Below are positions 1 through 8,569 of a stretch of 15,373 nt of DNA, one piece after another. The stretch is from Terana coerulea (lineage: Eukaryota; Basidiomycota; Agaricomycetes; Polyporales; Phanerochaetaceae): positions 1 through 15,373 of the forward strand of contig JAKOGH010000348.1 in NCBI GenBank assembly GCA_024811115.1, written 5' to 3'. The notes beneath the pieces are model-generated. The model ran no database searches, was not told the DNA's origin, and saw only the letters and a list, made by a program, of their open reading frames with translations. The number at the start of each line of letters is the position of its first letter. Position 1 is the first letter of the stretch. A program made the translations under genes and the position numbers.

Positions 1-611
1 AATGTCATCCACACGAACGCTACGGGCCCGTACTGGATGACCTTCGCATTCCTACTGCTAGAGAAGTGGAAGGAGAGCGGCTTCAGAGGCGTCGGCGGGA
101 AGCAGTTCGCACCGCAAGTCATCATGACGAGCAGCATGAACGGGTGGACGAAGGACCCAGCGACGTCCGGCTTTAGCTTCCCTACATGTACTCCAAGTCC
201 GCAATTGGTCACGCCACACAGACTCTTGCGCACGAGCTGCTTCCGCTGGGCATTCGCGTTAACGGCATCGCTCCAGGTAAGTAACACTATTGTGCGTTTA
301 CGAAGTAGGAACTCACAGCCTTGCGTGGCAGGCCTGTTCTTGACAGAGATGTCCGCCCCAGGGTCTTCAGACAGCCTTGGGGCCTCCCAGCATAAGGACA
401 TGAGTGTCTTCACTATCCAGATTCCCTGCTCTCAGCCTCCGCCGGAGGACGGATCGAAACCGCTTACCGCCGGCTCCAGAACGGACATGGGTGCCCTAGC
501 TCTCTTTTAGTCAGCAACTGGTTCGTCAATGGCGAGACTGTCTTGATTGACGGAGGAGTGAGTATTGCGTCGCTGCTCCCGGCAATGAGATCGCTGACCT
601 CGCTGCTCTAG
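1..611 (+). CDS. Short-chain dehydrogenase/reductase (SDR), 3' part, two apparent frameshifts
   Basis: An NAD(P)-dependent classical SDR; substrate unknown. It resembles fungal proteins often labelled 3-oxoacyl-ACP reductase-like. The 5' end lies outside the window. Seen: the Asn region (NATGPY, from base 16), the catalytic Ser strand (VIMTSSMNGW), the Tyr-x3-Lys pair as YMYSK (from 183), then GIRVNGIAPG, an intron at 277-331 (GTAAGT..GCAG), GLFLTEMSAPGSSDS, and the C-terminal NWFVNGETVLIDGG, ending at TAG 609-611. The frame jumps by one missing base at CCC 180-182, just before the active-site Tyr, and again at TTTT 505-508, where the literal frame hits TAG. Both jumps sit in base runs and coding resumes cleanly, so I favour sequence errors over a decayed gene. 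The stretch 424-480 fits the family poorly and may hide another error. Confidence 0.82.
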
Positions 612-1460
612 ACCCTTCTGAAGCATCCCTCGTCCTTCTAAGCCTGGGAGCCCAATACTAGCCAGTAGTACCATGAGATGAACTCAGCCAGGTACATACA
701 CGGCAACGCCATGGTCTGTATTGAGTAGAACCGTTGTGCAACACAGGTACCGTGATACATACATTTATTTCATACCATGAGGCTGTTGAACAAAAAAACT
801 CGGGTTTTACTCGAACTAGTAACACTATCGGTAAACGGCGGGCATCGAAGCGATCGCCTTGCGCGTCTAACCTCCCGCAGTTAACCGCGGCTGCCATGTT
901 TGACCTCCGCGCCGTTCTTCCCATATCCGCGGCATTTTCACTACTTACCACAGGGATACTTGGAAACTGCGTTTCGTCACCAACGTGCCTCGCACGGTTC
1001 TCGATCTGTTAGGTGTTAGCGTACGCTCAGATTGCACATGGGCAGGTGAGTTCTCGGTCATCGACTTTTCCCTATACAGACAAGGACATCCCGTGCAGTT
1101 TTGCATCATGCTTCTCGCTCAGAATGCGCAAGATCATCTATTCGACGGGCTTCTACTGCTGGTACCGGCCGTGCAAAAACAAGAGCTCGGGAAACCGGTC
1201 ACAGCTGCGATCTGGCCGACAATGAGCGGGCTGATCTGGTCGCACCCTGAAGAGCACCGGAAGCCGAAGCTATGCTTGTCAGTTCGTAACTCATGCTACA
1301 ATGTGAGTGGCTTGAAAGCTGACGTTGCCGCATCACGATAGTGATGAACGCTGGAGCACTGGATCGGAACCCCGCTCGTCTCAAAATACTCGCTCCTGCT
1401 GCGTTTCACTACACCCGCCTCTTTTGTCCCGCCATAGTGCCTCTGCACTCGGCGATTACT
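612..1460. other. Intergenic region with no supported gene
   Basis: 849 bp between the SDR stop and the first DUF6533 start. Open frames of up to 118 codons occur on both strands, but they overlap one another and show no domain, splice pattern or paralogue match. The 3' part must hold the promoter and 5' leader of gene A, including the GATA-centred dyad at 1332-1345. I see no tRNA, rRNA or transposon ends. Confidence 0.6.
1332..1345. promoter_or_regulatory. GATA-centred inverted repeat upstream of DUF6533 gene A
   Basis: The sequence ATCAC-GATA-GTGAT has perfect 5-bp inverted arms around a GATA core and ends 115 bp before the proposed start codon. A near-identical copy (13 of 14 bases) lies 128 bp before the start of paralogue B, while the rest of the two upstream regions looks unrelated. 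This suggests a retained binding site, perhaps for a GATA-type zinc-finger factor. The factor is inference. Confidence 0.45.
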
Positions 1461-3106
1461 ATGTCAGCAGACGCAGCAACTTCAGGTCATGATTTATCTG
1501 AATGGTATGTTGTCCTCCTGGAAAGGATAACTCTCAACGCTGACGTCCGTGTGTTCTAATATGCAGGGTGACGATGAGTTACATCAATGTAGCAGTAACG
1601 GGTTTGTCTCATTCTGATCAGTGCTGAGCCCGTTCCATATCTCATAAAACCCCAGCTCTTGTGGTCTATGAATACGTTAGCACCCTAAAAAGCGAAGTAA
1701 CGATTGTTTGGACAAAGCGATTAACAGCGACGACGCTTTTATTGCTTTCTACCCGCTGGATAATGGTGATAACTCAAGTGGTAGGATGGATATCAATAGC
1801 TTCTGCAAAGGTAAGCATGCAACACTACCTCGTTATGAGCCAAACTGCTGATACTGTTGTCACCCAGAGGTTCGGCTTTCGATCACCACTCGCCAACGTT
1901 TGCTCATGAACCATCTCCGTAGCTGCGACGCGTTGAACATTACTTATGAGATCCTATCCTACTTCACTTGGGCACAAACAGCTTGTGAGTGGCCTACATT
2001 TTGAGTATAATTTTCACCAGGCTGATGCGGCGCAGTATTTTCCGCCTTCCGGGCATACGCTGTGTGCGGTCGTAATAAGGCCATTTTCTGTCTAATCTTT
2101 ACCTTGGGCCTGGCGCCCATTGGAAGCAACCTTGTATGCGCTACTTCACGTCTTACTATGGCTCTTACCTCACCGCTGAGCCATGCAGTTCGTGTTAATA
2201 CGCAGTACCAATCGATATATCCGTACACCCTTGGTCGAGTGCGCGCAAATGCTCGCCGCTTCGAGGAAGCAAGAAATCATGTTAGTCCCCCACTTGATTC
2301 TGTTGAATGCTGTTCTTACCCTTGCGAGAGCTGTGCGTGTAGCTATTTGTGTATCAGCGCGAGGCTCATATATGAATCCAGTACTCTCCGTCACCCGCGG
2401 GTCTTTGGTGGTCTCAGACGCTCTGGTTTTGGTGTTTACGTGGGTAAAGGCGTACGAGACACGGTCTACGGTCATCAAACGCGATCGCAGCTCTATCTGG
2501 ACATGCTTGCTGCGTGACGGTGAGTACCGCAAAGCACTGACCCCGATATGGCACTGAATATTGAATGGCAGGTACGATCTACTTCCTGTGCGTTCACTTC
2601 AGATGACTTGCAACATCATGTTCGAATTTCTCACTGAGCCAGTGCGCTGCTTGCGATCAATGTCGCACACATCACTACCTTCAATCGAGTATGCACTCCT
2701 GCTTTCCGACGTATACTACCCTAACGAATCCATTCGACAGACCTTGAGCCGCGTCGGCGCTCTGACTGTTTCTATGGTATTTCCTTCCCAACACCCTATC
2801 ACTCATGTCAGCCACATGTGCTGAATTTTCTCCTAGCCTCCGGTGCTCATCAACCGGTTTATTATCAATCTTCGCCAAGTGGACGACGCGAATGAGTCTT
2901 GGCCGTCTTTCTCTGGCCCTAAAATGGACAGCGGGATCACCTTTAGCAGTCTAGGAAATATCGGCGCGCTTTTGGATCATGGTGAAGACAGCGCAGTAAT
3001 TTACGAGGAAGACGCAAGATCGATAGGCAGGGTGCCGATAATGGTCAGTGCGAACCAGCTCCCCGACCACCTCTGGTCAAGAAAGGAATTCTCTGTGATG
3101 CCGTGA
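1461..3106 (+). CDS. DUF6533 multipass membrane protein, gene A (13 exons, 331 aa)
   Basis: A predicted seven-helix-like membrane protein of unknown function from the DUF6533 family. Exons: 1461-1504, 1567-1601, 1656-1810, 1868-1869, 1923-1984, 2036-2133, 2189-2280, 2331-2332, 2382-2519, 2572-2587, 2643-2688, 2741-2776, 2837-3106. They sum to 996 nt and close in frame. The DUF6533 core (about residues 20-65) contains ALVVYEYVSTL, EVTIVW and TRWIMV. Hydrophobic segments follow: ILSYFTWAQTALFSAFRAYAV, a GLAPIGSNL helix, TRGSLVVSDALVLVFTW, TIYFLALLAINVAHI and VLINRFIINLRQ. The tail (SLGNIGALLDHGEDSAV) is acidic and polar, as is usual here. Five exons (62, 98, 16, 46 and 36 nt) match gene B exactly in length. 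ATG 1461 is the first start before the family core. Two exons are only 2 nt long. Role unknown; a sensor or receptor-like job is only a guess. Confidence 0.85.
1868..1869 (+). other. Candidate 2-nt microexon (AG) in gene A
   Basis: Exon 3 ends in phase 0 at AAG|GTAAGC (1810). The next recognisable exon starts C|TGC at 1922/1923 and needs two bases from upstream. The only consistent source is the AG between the acceptor CCCAG and the donor GTTCGG, giving AG+C = Ser just before a conserved Cys. Gene B needs the same AG at the same place. In gene C the corresponding AG is simply the end of a normal exon. Confidence 0.65.
2331..2332 (+). other. Candidate 2-nt microexon (CT) in gene A
   Basis: The upstream exon ends ATC AT|GTTAGT (2280, two bases over). 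The downstream exon begins after CCAG at 2381 with TA|CTC (needs one base before it). Two bases must lie between. GAG|CT|GTGCGT supplies them and gives Ile-Leu. The downstream acceptor sits exactly 12 codons before the conserved Asp in all three paralogues, which fixes the phase. The acceptor (GCGAGAG) is weaker than in gene C. Confidence 0.6.
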
Positions 3107-3832
3107 GAGCAAGGTGTGTTTTCCAGCCTTACAAGGACACGATAGCACTACCGGAAACTGAGCTATGTCTTCAGGCTTTGCGATTGTGGTTGCTTTGGAA
3201 GCCCTGGGCCTGGCCCGGCTCTGCGTTCGAACGGAGTTGCGTGTATGCGACTCGGTTTCCTGTACAATTTGCAAGATTTCTCGGAAATTGAAGCATGCAG
3301 TGCTCCCAAAGCGGCTCGTTCATTTAGTTGAACGCGAAGGTTCAGCGGTAATGAAGTCGGCTCCGCGTCTAGCTCACAACTACTATCACACAAACTTCAA
3401 TCGTCCCACGCCTGTATCGTAGGCTGGTCGCAGCAAAGTTCGCGAGGCACTGCGTCATGGCATAAGGTGATCAGGTTCTGCCGCCGCGGCTTGTCCACGA
3501 TTGACTTTGACTGGCTTCTGCCACCGCCACACGCAGAGCAAGAACAAGGGCATTTGATGTGTGCCGTCACGTTGCCGCACCCAGGGAAACACGCTGGATA
3601 AAACTGTCCACGGAGCGACACGCTATGGTCCCTTTCAGGCAAGTGTACATCACAGCGCTGCAGCCACGATTTTTGGTTGACGCTCTTTGTATCATGATAG
3701 TGATTTCCACCTGGCGCAAATAGCGTTAAGGGATGGGCAGTGCCTCTATGCGCCGCAGGCCGCCGTTGGACGTTTCTCTTCCGACCTCAATGTGTCCCCC
3801 TCACAACGATTCAAGCCTGTCACTATATCGTC
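3107..3832. other. Intergenic region between DUF6533 genes A and B
   Basis: 726 bp. Several short overlapping frames on both strands show no family motif or splice-site logic. It contains the dyad at 3691-3704, and its last part must serve as promoter and leader of gene B. The sequence AGTGCCTCT, also seen just upstream of gene A, occurs near 3739. I see no RNA gene or mobile element. Confidence 0.55.
3691..3704. promoter_or_regulatory. GATA-centred inverted repeat upstream of DUF6533 gene B
   Basis: ATCAT-GATA-GTGAT differs by one base from the perfect dyad upstream of gene A (1332-1345) and ends 128 bp before ATG 3833, against 115 bp in gene A. Shared sequence, spacing and orientation suggest a common regulatory site kept after duplication. 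I did not find the same motif upstream of gene C. Confidence 0.45.
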
Positions 3833-5618
3833 ATGTTTCTTTCTGCAGCGGCTGCATTGCTGGCACGGGACCCCACACAAGCCTCGCACTCGTACGTGAG
3901 ATGGGACGCATTGTGCAATTTGGTCTAATAATCGACGTTGCCCAGAACACAGGCGGGATACATATCGACTGCCATGACCAGTTTGTGCCCCTTCCAACTC
4001 CTGGAATAATCGACACTGATCTTTTGTACAATGCTATAGCTCTCGTCATCTACGAGTATATTCTTACCCTTGGGGAAGAGGTCGAGATGGCGTGGCGGGC
4101 ACGGCTCACTGCGACCTCCCTGCTGCTCATTTCGACTCGCTGGATAATGGTCCTCACGCAGATGCTCTATTGGATTTCGATTGCGTTGCAAGTACGTATA
4201 CGCCATTCGCCCTCGAGGACGTATCGCATGCTCATGTTCTTGGCGCTTAGAGGTTCTTCTCCCACTTTCCGGCCTCATGGCTGGCAGCTTAAGCGATTAT
4301 ATTCGACAGATGCAGTCCCATGATTCTCACATATGCAGTGCTTACGTACATAAGCTATCTGCAGACCGCCCGTACGTCGTGTGTGCTCTCCCGGAGCATG
4401 AAGCTGACGTCGATTATAGTATTCTCTGCCTTGCGGGTATTCGCCATTTGCAACCGCAATTACGTGCTGTCTTTTGTGGTACTTCTGCTCGGAATGGCGC
4501 CCATCGCAAGCAATATTGTGAGTTCTTCTTGTGTCTGCTGCTGTGAATTAGGGTACTCACGTAACTTCCGAAATACTGGACCGGTAGACAGCTTACATTC
4601 GTCACACTACCGTCTACGCTCGGAGACCATTTAACCAATGCGTTGATATCACAACGTTTGAAGCGTCGCATAAGCTCAGCGTAATGTGAGTGGCATCGTT
4701 GTGACACAATGCTGCACTGGAATGCTGAATATTCAACCCAAGACGTAGGCTTATAACCGGTTGAAAGGCGATGAGAGTAGCCGCAACTGACGCGCCTCTT
4801 ATAGTGCTAATAACTGTCCGAACGTCTCTGATTGCGGCGGACATGATTGTGATAGCACTCACTTGGATCAAGTTCTGTCAAACGCGGCCTTCTGTTGGGC
4901 TAGGATACAGGAGTAGATGGCTGTCCATATGGACATGCTTTGCTCGCGATGGTGAGTCATCTCAACATACTACGCGTTGTCACAGTTATGCTGAATACAT
5001 TATTTGCAGGTACTCTATATTTTGCGTGAGTCGACCGGTGTTCTCCAGCCTTCCTGACATTACGCGTCGCTCAGACCTCTGGCATAATATAGTGTTCTGC
5101 TTGCGATCAATATAGCCCAGGTGTTGACCTTCAACCCCGTACGCACACCTTACGATTTCTGTATATGGTTCCTTCGCTAACTCTTGGCCGCTCCAACCAG
5201 AGTCAAGAGCGGGTAGGACCGCTGGCCGTCTCAATGGTAAATGCTACTGTGCACGGCTCACCCACCGTATACTTAGCTCCATTTGCAGCCTTCGGTTCTG
5301 ATAAATCGCTTCATTATAAACCTTCGACAGCTTGGTCGCTTCGACGAGGACCGGCCACCACAGTCTTGCCTGGCAGTACACTCTGGAGGTGGCGTGCTGA
5401 GTAGTCTCGGGAACATAGGAGAGCCTCTGTCTCATGTACCGTTCAGCCGTGCTGTAGACGAGGAAGCTTCACCACCGGTAGACTATGCGCCAACCGATGA
5501 GACCGCCAGGGACCCCGCTTGCGCTTCTTATCCGGATAGCTTACGTAGAAGTGTGGTTTCCCCAGTCATAGCGGCGCACACTAAGAAACAGCCTCAGCAG
5601 ATGTATCCCTGTAGCTAA
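3833..5618 (+). CDS. DUF6533 multipass membrane protein, gene B (13 exons, 359 aa)
   Basis: Tandem paralogue of gene A, function unknown. Exons: 3833-3895, 3953-3980, 4040-4191, 4251-4252, 4310-4371, 4420-4517, 4588-4685, 4743-4744, 4805-4951, 5010-5025, 5093-5138, 5201-5236, 5289-5618. They sum to 1080 nt and close in frame. The DUF6533 core reads TTLVIYEYILTLGEEVEMAW then TRWIMVLTQ. Further segments are YISYLQTALFSALRVFAI, GMAPIASNI, TSLIAADMIVIALTWIK, LYFAVLLAINIAQVLTF and VLINRFIINLRQ, followed by a long hydrophilic tail. The shared LLAIN codons (CTGCTTGCGATCAAT) are identical in A and B, but most other DNA has diverged, so the duplication is old. A TAA at 4290 falls inside an intron in this model. 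The start choice (MFLSAAAALLARDPTQ) is the least certain part. Confidence 0.83.
4251..4252 (+). other. Candidate 2-nt microexon (AG) in gene B
   Basis: Same position as in gene A. Exon 3 ends in phase 0 at CAA|GTACGT (4191), and the next exon starts A|TGC after GACAG at 4309. AG between GCTTAG and GTTCTT gives AG+A = Arg before the conserved Cys. Retaining the first intron (59 nt) would break the frame, and extending the exon past 4252 meets TAA at 4290, so no simpler model fits. Confidence 0.65.
4743..4744 (+). other. Candidate 2-nt microexon (AC) in gene B
   Basis: The upstream exon ends GTA AT|GTGAGT at 4685. The downstream exon begins TG|CTA after TTATAG at 4804. AC between CCCAAG and GTAGGC restores the frame and gives Ile-Leu, matching gene A (Ile-Leu) and gene C (Ala-Leu) at the same alignment position. 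Confidence 0.6.
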
Positions 5619-5727
5619 TATTGTAATCGTACACTACATTTCTAGGCAAGCATATCGTACAGTAGCATGCAACGGAACATGATGATCCAGGAACCCCGAG
5701 TCCAACTCAAGCATAGATTACAAGTGG
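5619..5727. other. Short spacer between convergent genes B and C
   Basis: About 109 bp separate the stop of gene B from the corrected stop of gene C. The two genes converge, so this spacer must contain both 3' ends. TAATATTGTAATCG just after the gene B stop is AT-rich and could belong to its 3' processing region. No clear terminator or hairpin is seen. Confidence 0.5.
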
Positions 5728-7513
5728 CTATTCTATCGGCCTCATCTCCATCTCGTTTTCCGTCGTGTCCGCGAGATCCGCCGCGAGCGGGTCTGCCGAG
5801 AGGGTCACACCGAGCTCGCCGTCCTCCATGTCGTCCAACAGCGGCCTTGTGCCGGTACCCCGCTACTCGCAGAAGCCTGCGTGCTCCCCAAGCTCGGCGA
5901 GGAGGCGAACCGGAGCGGGGCGCCGAGGTTTCCCACGACCTGCGAGTAGTGATGCGCGCCGTCGTGCTCATCGTTCTCGGTGAGCGTCATTCCGGGCATT
6001 TTTGACAGGTAGACGCCGCGCAGGTTGAGCATGAAGCGGCACAGGAAGATGACGGTGAACCTAGGCGTAGCAACATAGGAGTAAGGAAGGCGACACGCGG
6101 AAGAAATGTGAGTGAGGCTCACGCTTGGTTCCAGTACACCCACACGCCAAAAACGATGAAGTCCTAGAGCTTTGACTGAGGATGGACGCCAAACCGCGCA
6201 TGCGGATAAAGCTTACCTGGCTGACCTGTAGATCCGAGTATGTGAAGGTTAGTGCGGCTACAAATCGTCCAACACGGAAAGACTGACCACCTGTGAAATA
6301 ATCGAGATGACCTGAAGCGAGAATACGAGACTAGCGGCGGATGGTTGAGTATCACAATGACAGCGCCAAAGAGTAAACGATTTACATGAAGTATACCGTT
6401 CCTAAGGAATTAACGTTAGTGTTGGAAGACAGTATGCATGACGTGGTAGGCTGACCGTCTCGAAGGAGCAGGGTTGTGATTGGCGTCCGAATGCGTGTTG
6501 AACTTCTGGCTCTTCGAATGTCAAAAGTCTTCTTCCAGGTGAGAATGAGCACGAAGATGTCGGCGGCGAGACTCATAGAGTCTGTGGTGATATGCACTGC
6601 AACATATTGAACTTTGTCAGCACGTGAACACACCGTCGTGATCCCCGAGTCCACTTACGCCTGGATGACAGCGGTTAGGCCAATTGAAGAGAGTAATCAG
6701 GTTCGTGAATGCGAGACTTACGCGTGATACTCTTCGTCTGTAAGAGCGAAGAACGAAGCGCCGCAGCCGTACAAGGGAGGGCCGAATGCAATAGGCACGT
6801 AGTTACGTTGAATATACTAAGGCAAGTAGAACAGTTATCGAATAGCTTTAGTCACTAAAAGCCCTACGCACCACAGTGATTACTATTCGCCCCACGGCGA
6901 GGAAGAGCAAAGGAGCGAACGGTCTCCAATCTTTTGCGTATATTGCGTATATTCGTACCGCCAGGAATACTGAATAGGGGTTAGCTATACCCGCCAAGGA
7001 GACGGACGAAGTAGACATACCTCCGGTGACCAGTGTCCCTATATCTGTGAGAGTGTCATCCACCCGCAGGACCGGCACACAACTGTAACTCCGAATCAGG
7101 TTCAGTTGCACATCAGTTACGGTTGGGGGTGCGTACCTGCTATCCGAGTTGGTGACGAGGAACAAGCTGACCAACAACGTGATCCTTTCAAACGTCGCGA
7201 CATAACGGGTGAGCAGAAACAGTAGCGTCGCGCCGCTGAACTTCCTCCGCCAGATGCTCTCTATCTCTTGCCGGAAGGTGATGGCATGGTCGTAGAAGAG
7301 CAGGACTGTCGAGATGGTCAGTAACTCGTATGCCTCTTCCTGATGCCTGCGACTCACTCGAGGACGCTACAATGCAGTAGTTTTCGATAACCCTGGATGT
7401 GAGACACGGTAAGCTTCCCCCAGCCCGCATGGCCGTGGCTGTGCTCACAATCGACTATACGCATCAAAGATGGCCTGTTCCAGCTGGGGATCGTTGTCCG
7501 AACTGTCCGACAT
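5728..7513 (-). CDS. DUF6533 multipass membrane protein, gene C (13 exons; one frameshift in last exon)
   Basis: A more distant family member, on the opposite strand. Exons (descending): 7513-7449, 7392-7358, 7305-7137, 7082-7021, 6969-6872, 6816-6722, 6660-6659, 6596-6456, 6401-6386, 6330-6288, 6225-6217, 6163-6123, then 6060 to the stop. Exons of 35, 62, 98 and 16 nt equal those of gene A. The core reads ILLFYDHAITFRQEIESIW then LLFLLTRYVATFERI. Later segments are GVFLAVRIYAIYAKDWRP, SLAADIFVLILTWKKTF and IVFGVWVYWNQAFTVIFLCR, then RFMLNLRGVYL. As read, the last exon stops at TGA 5805-5807 (343 aa). One extra G in the GGGG run at 5858-5861 would open an acidic tail (LLDDMEDGELGV) ending at TAG 5728 (369 aa), more typical of the family. 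Exons 10-12 are the least certain. Confidence 0.8.
6217..6225 (-). other. Possible 9-nt exon in gene C
   Basis: GTCAGCCAG (Val-Ser-Gln) lies between an acceptor TCTACAG and a donor GTAAGC. Both neighbouring exons are in phase 0 here, so the frame does not demand it. Skipping it would leave one intron of about 124 nt, roughly twice the local norm. It is weaker than the 2-nt cases. Confidence 0.4.
6659..6660 (-). other. 2-nt microexon (GC) in gene C
   Basis: This is the clearest 2-nt exon in the window. It lies between an intron ending in a CTAAC branch site and CATCCAG (6721-6661) and an intron starting with consensus GTAAGT, with a GCTGAC branch and TTGCAG end (6658-6597). The upstream exon leaves GC over and the downstream exon needs one base, so GC gives Ala-Leu. 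Reading through without it runs into a stop. Genes A and B need a 2-nt exon at the same position. Confidence 0.72.
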
Positions 7514-8569
7514 GGAGTGGGGGACGGAAGGCGAAGCCCCCTCGTCCAGTTCAAAGCCGAGGTTTTACATATCCGTGCCTCGCCCCGATTACATATGTCC
7601 GCCTATCTATGCAGCACGCTGCGATCACACATCACCAGTGGCCCATATTTTGATCGGCGGTCTGGCAATCTCGCGCAGGCCGCAACCTCCCGAAGCCCCC
7701 CTGACCGCTGAAACAGGAGGGCATTCGCCGGTCAATGTCCTCGTCAGGCACAAATGGGCGCAGTGCCTGTCGGTCGAAGCTACAGTGACAAGCAGTGACA
7801 CTGGGCGAAAGTGGGCGGCGTGGGGAAGCGTTCCGATGGTTGCTATCGGCATGTCTCAGGGTCTGGACTTTATTACTACTATCTCTATGCGTTGTAAGGT
7901 CGTCGGCAATATATTGATATGTACTTCAGACATTAAAGCTACTTAAGTGTAGGACGCAAGGGGTGGTTCAGTGGCGGGCTACCGGCGGAAGTAGGTCTTC
8001 AGCGCTGTTGACGGCGGCAGAAGCAGAGGTCCAAGACATCCACAGCCATTGATGGCGCATCAGATTGCTCTGCGTGGAAAAGGATCGCCCGATCCGCGCA
8101 GGGCGCTTACATCCCTGCCTTCGTCCGTCACGATGCCCACAGTCCAGATATTCTCCACCGGATGAGCTGTAAGCTGTGACTATCCTCCTATGTGAGGTTT
8201 TGCTCATGTATACAGTAGTCACGAAATAAAACCGCATATTTTGCCATTAGTTTGCCAGAGCTATATATAGCTGAGCGCCGTCCCGACTTAAGGCGTTCCC
8301 ACCGAACCACCACGCCATTTCCCGCCAGATATTCTGAGCTCAGTTAAAGAAGTCTGCCAAGATCCAAGATCCATTCAAAAATATGCTACTGAGTACACTT
8401 ACCTCGCAAGGTTCCGTGCAGGTTGGGTGTAGATGGTAAATAGTCATATGTGCATCAAGGACTGACCCGTGACATCCGAGGCGCTGTGGTTCCGCAGCCA
8501 TATCCCATCAAGCCATTGGAATTTTGTTGCAGTCTACACCCGTGACGTTTGTATCCTCCAACATTCAGC
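7514..8569. other. Divergent intergenic region between gene C and the aminopeptidase
   Basis: 1056 bp containing the promoters of two divergently transcribed genes. A 158-codon frame at 7470-7946 (+) overlaps the first exon of gene C on the opposite strand and shows no recognisable motif, so I do not call it. A TATA-like palindrome lies at 8259-8272. Nothing else stands out. Confidence 0.55.
8259..8272. promoter_or_regulatory. TATA-like 14-bp palindrome
   Basis: AGCTATATATAGCT is a perfect palindrome with a TATATATA-like core, about 300 bp before the aminopeptidase start. It could be a TATA element if the leader is long or contains an intron. That is inference from sequence only. Confidence 0.3.

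Noticed and set aside
1868..1984. Gene A exon starting at 1870 after a tandem CAGAG acceptor
   Set aside because: It is open and in phase, but gene B cannot use the equivalent acceptor without breaking frame, and gene C splices directly before the Cys.
2329..2519. A longer exon in gene A starting after GCGAG at 2328, with a parallel in gene B after GATGAG at 4775
   Set aside because: Both keep an open frame, but they use poor acceptors and give unaligned insertions of different length. The acceptors at 2381, 4804 and 6597 align exactly in the three genes, which favours the microexon model. This remains the main alternative.
2711..2740. A possible 30-nt intron GTATAC..CTAAC..CAG in gene A
   Set aside because: It does not restore frame and is too short. 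The upstream donor at 2689 (CGA|GTATGC) uses the same branch site and acceptor, closes in phase 0, and has an exact counterpart in gene B at 5139-5200.
7083..7090. The earlier acceptor TTCGGAG (7089) in gene C
   Set aside because: It keeps frame but makes the exon 68 nt, whereas the TTACAG acceptor gives 62 nt, identical to genes A and B.
7470..7946. A 158-codon open frame on the + strand
   Set aside because: It overlaps the first exon of gene C on the other strand, shows no recognisable motif or splice pattern, and lies in the expected promoter region.
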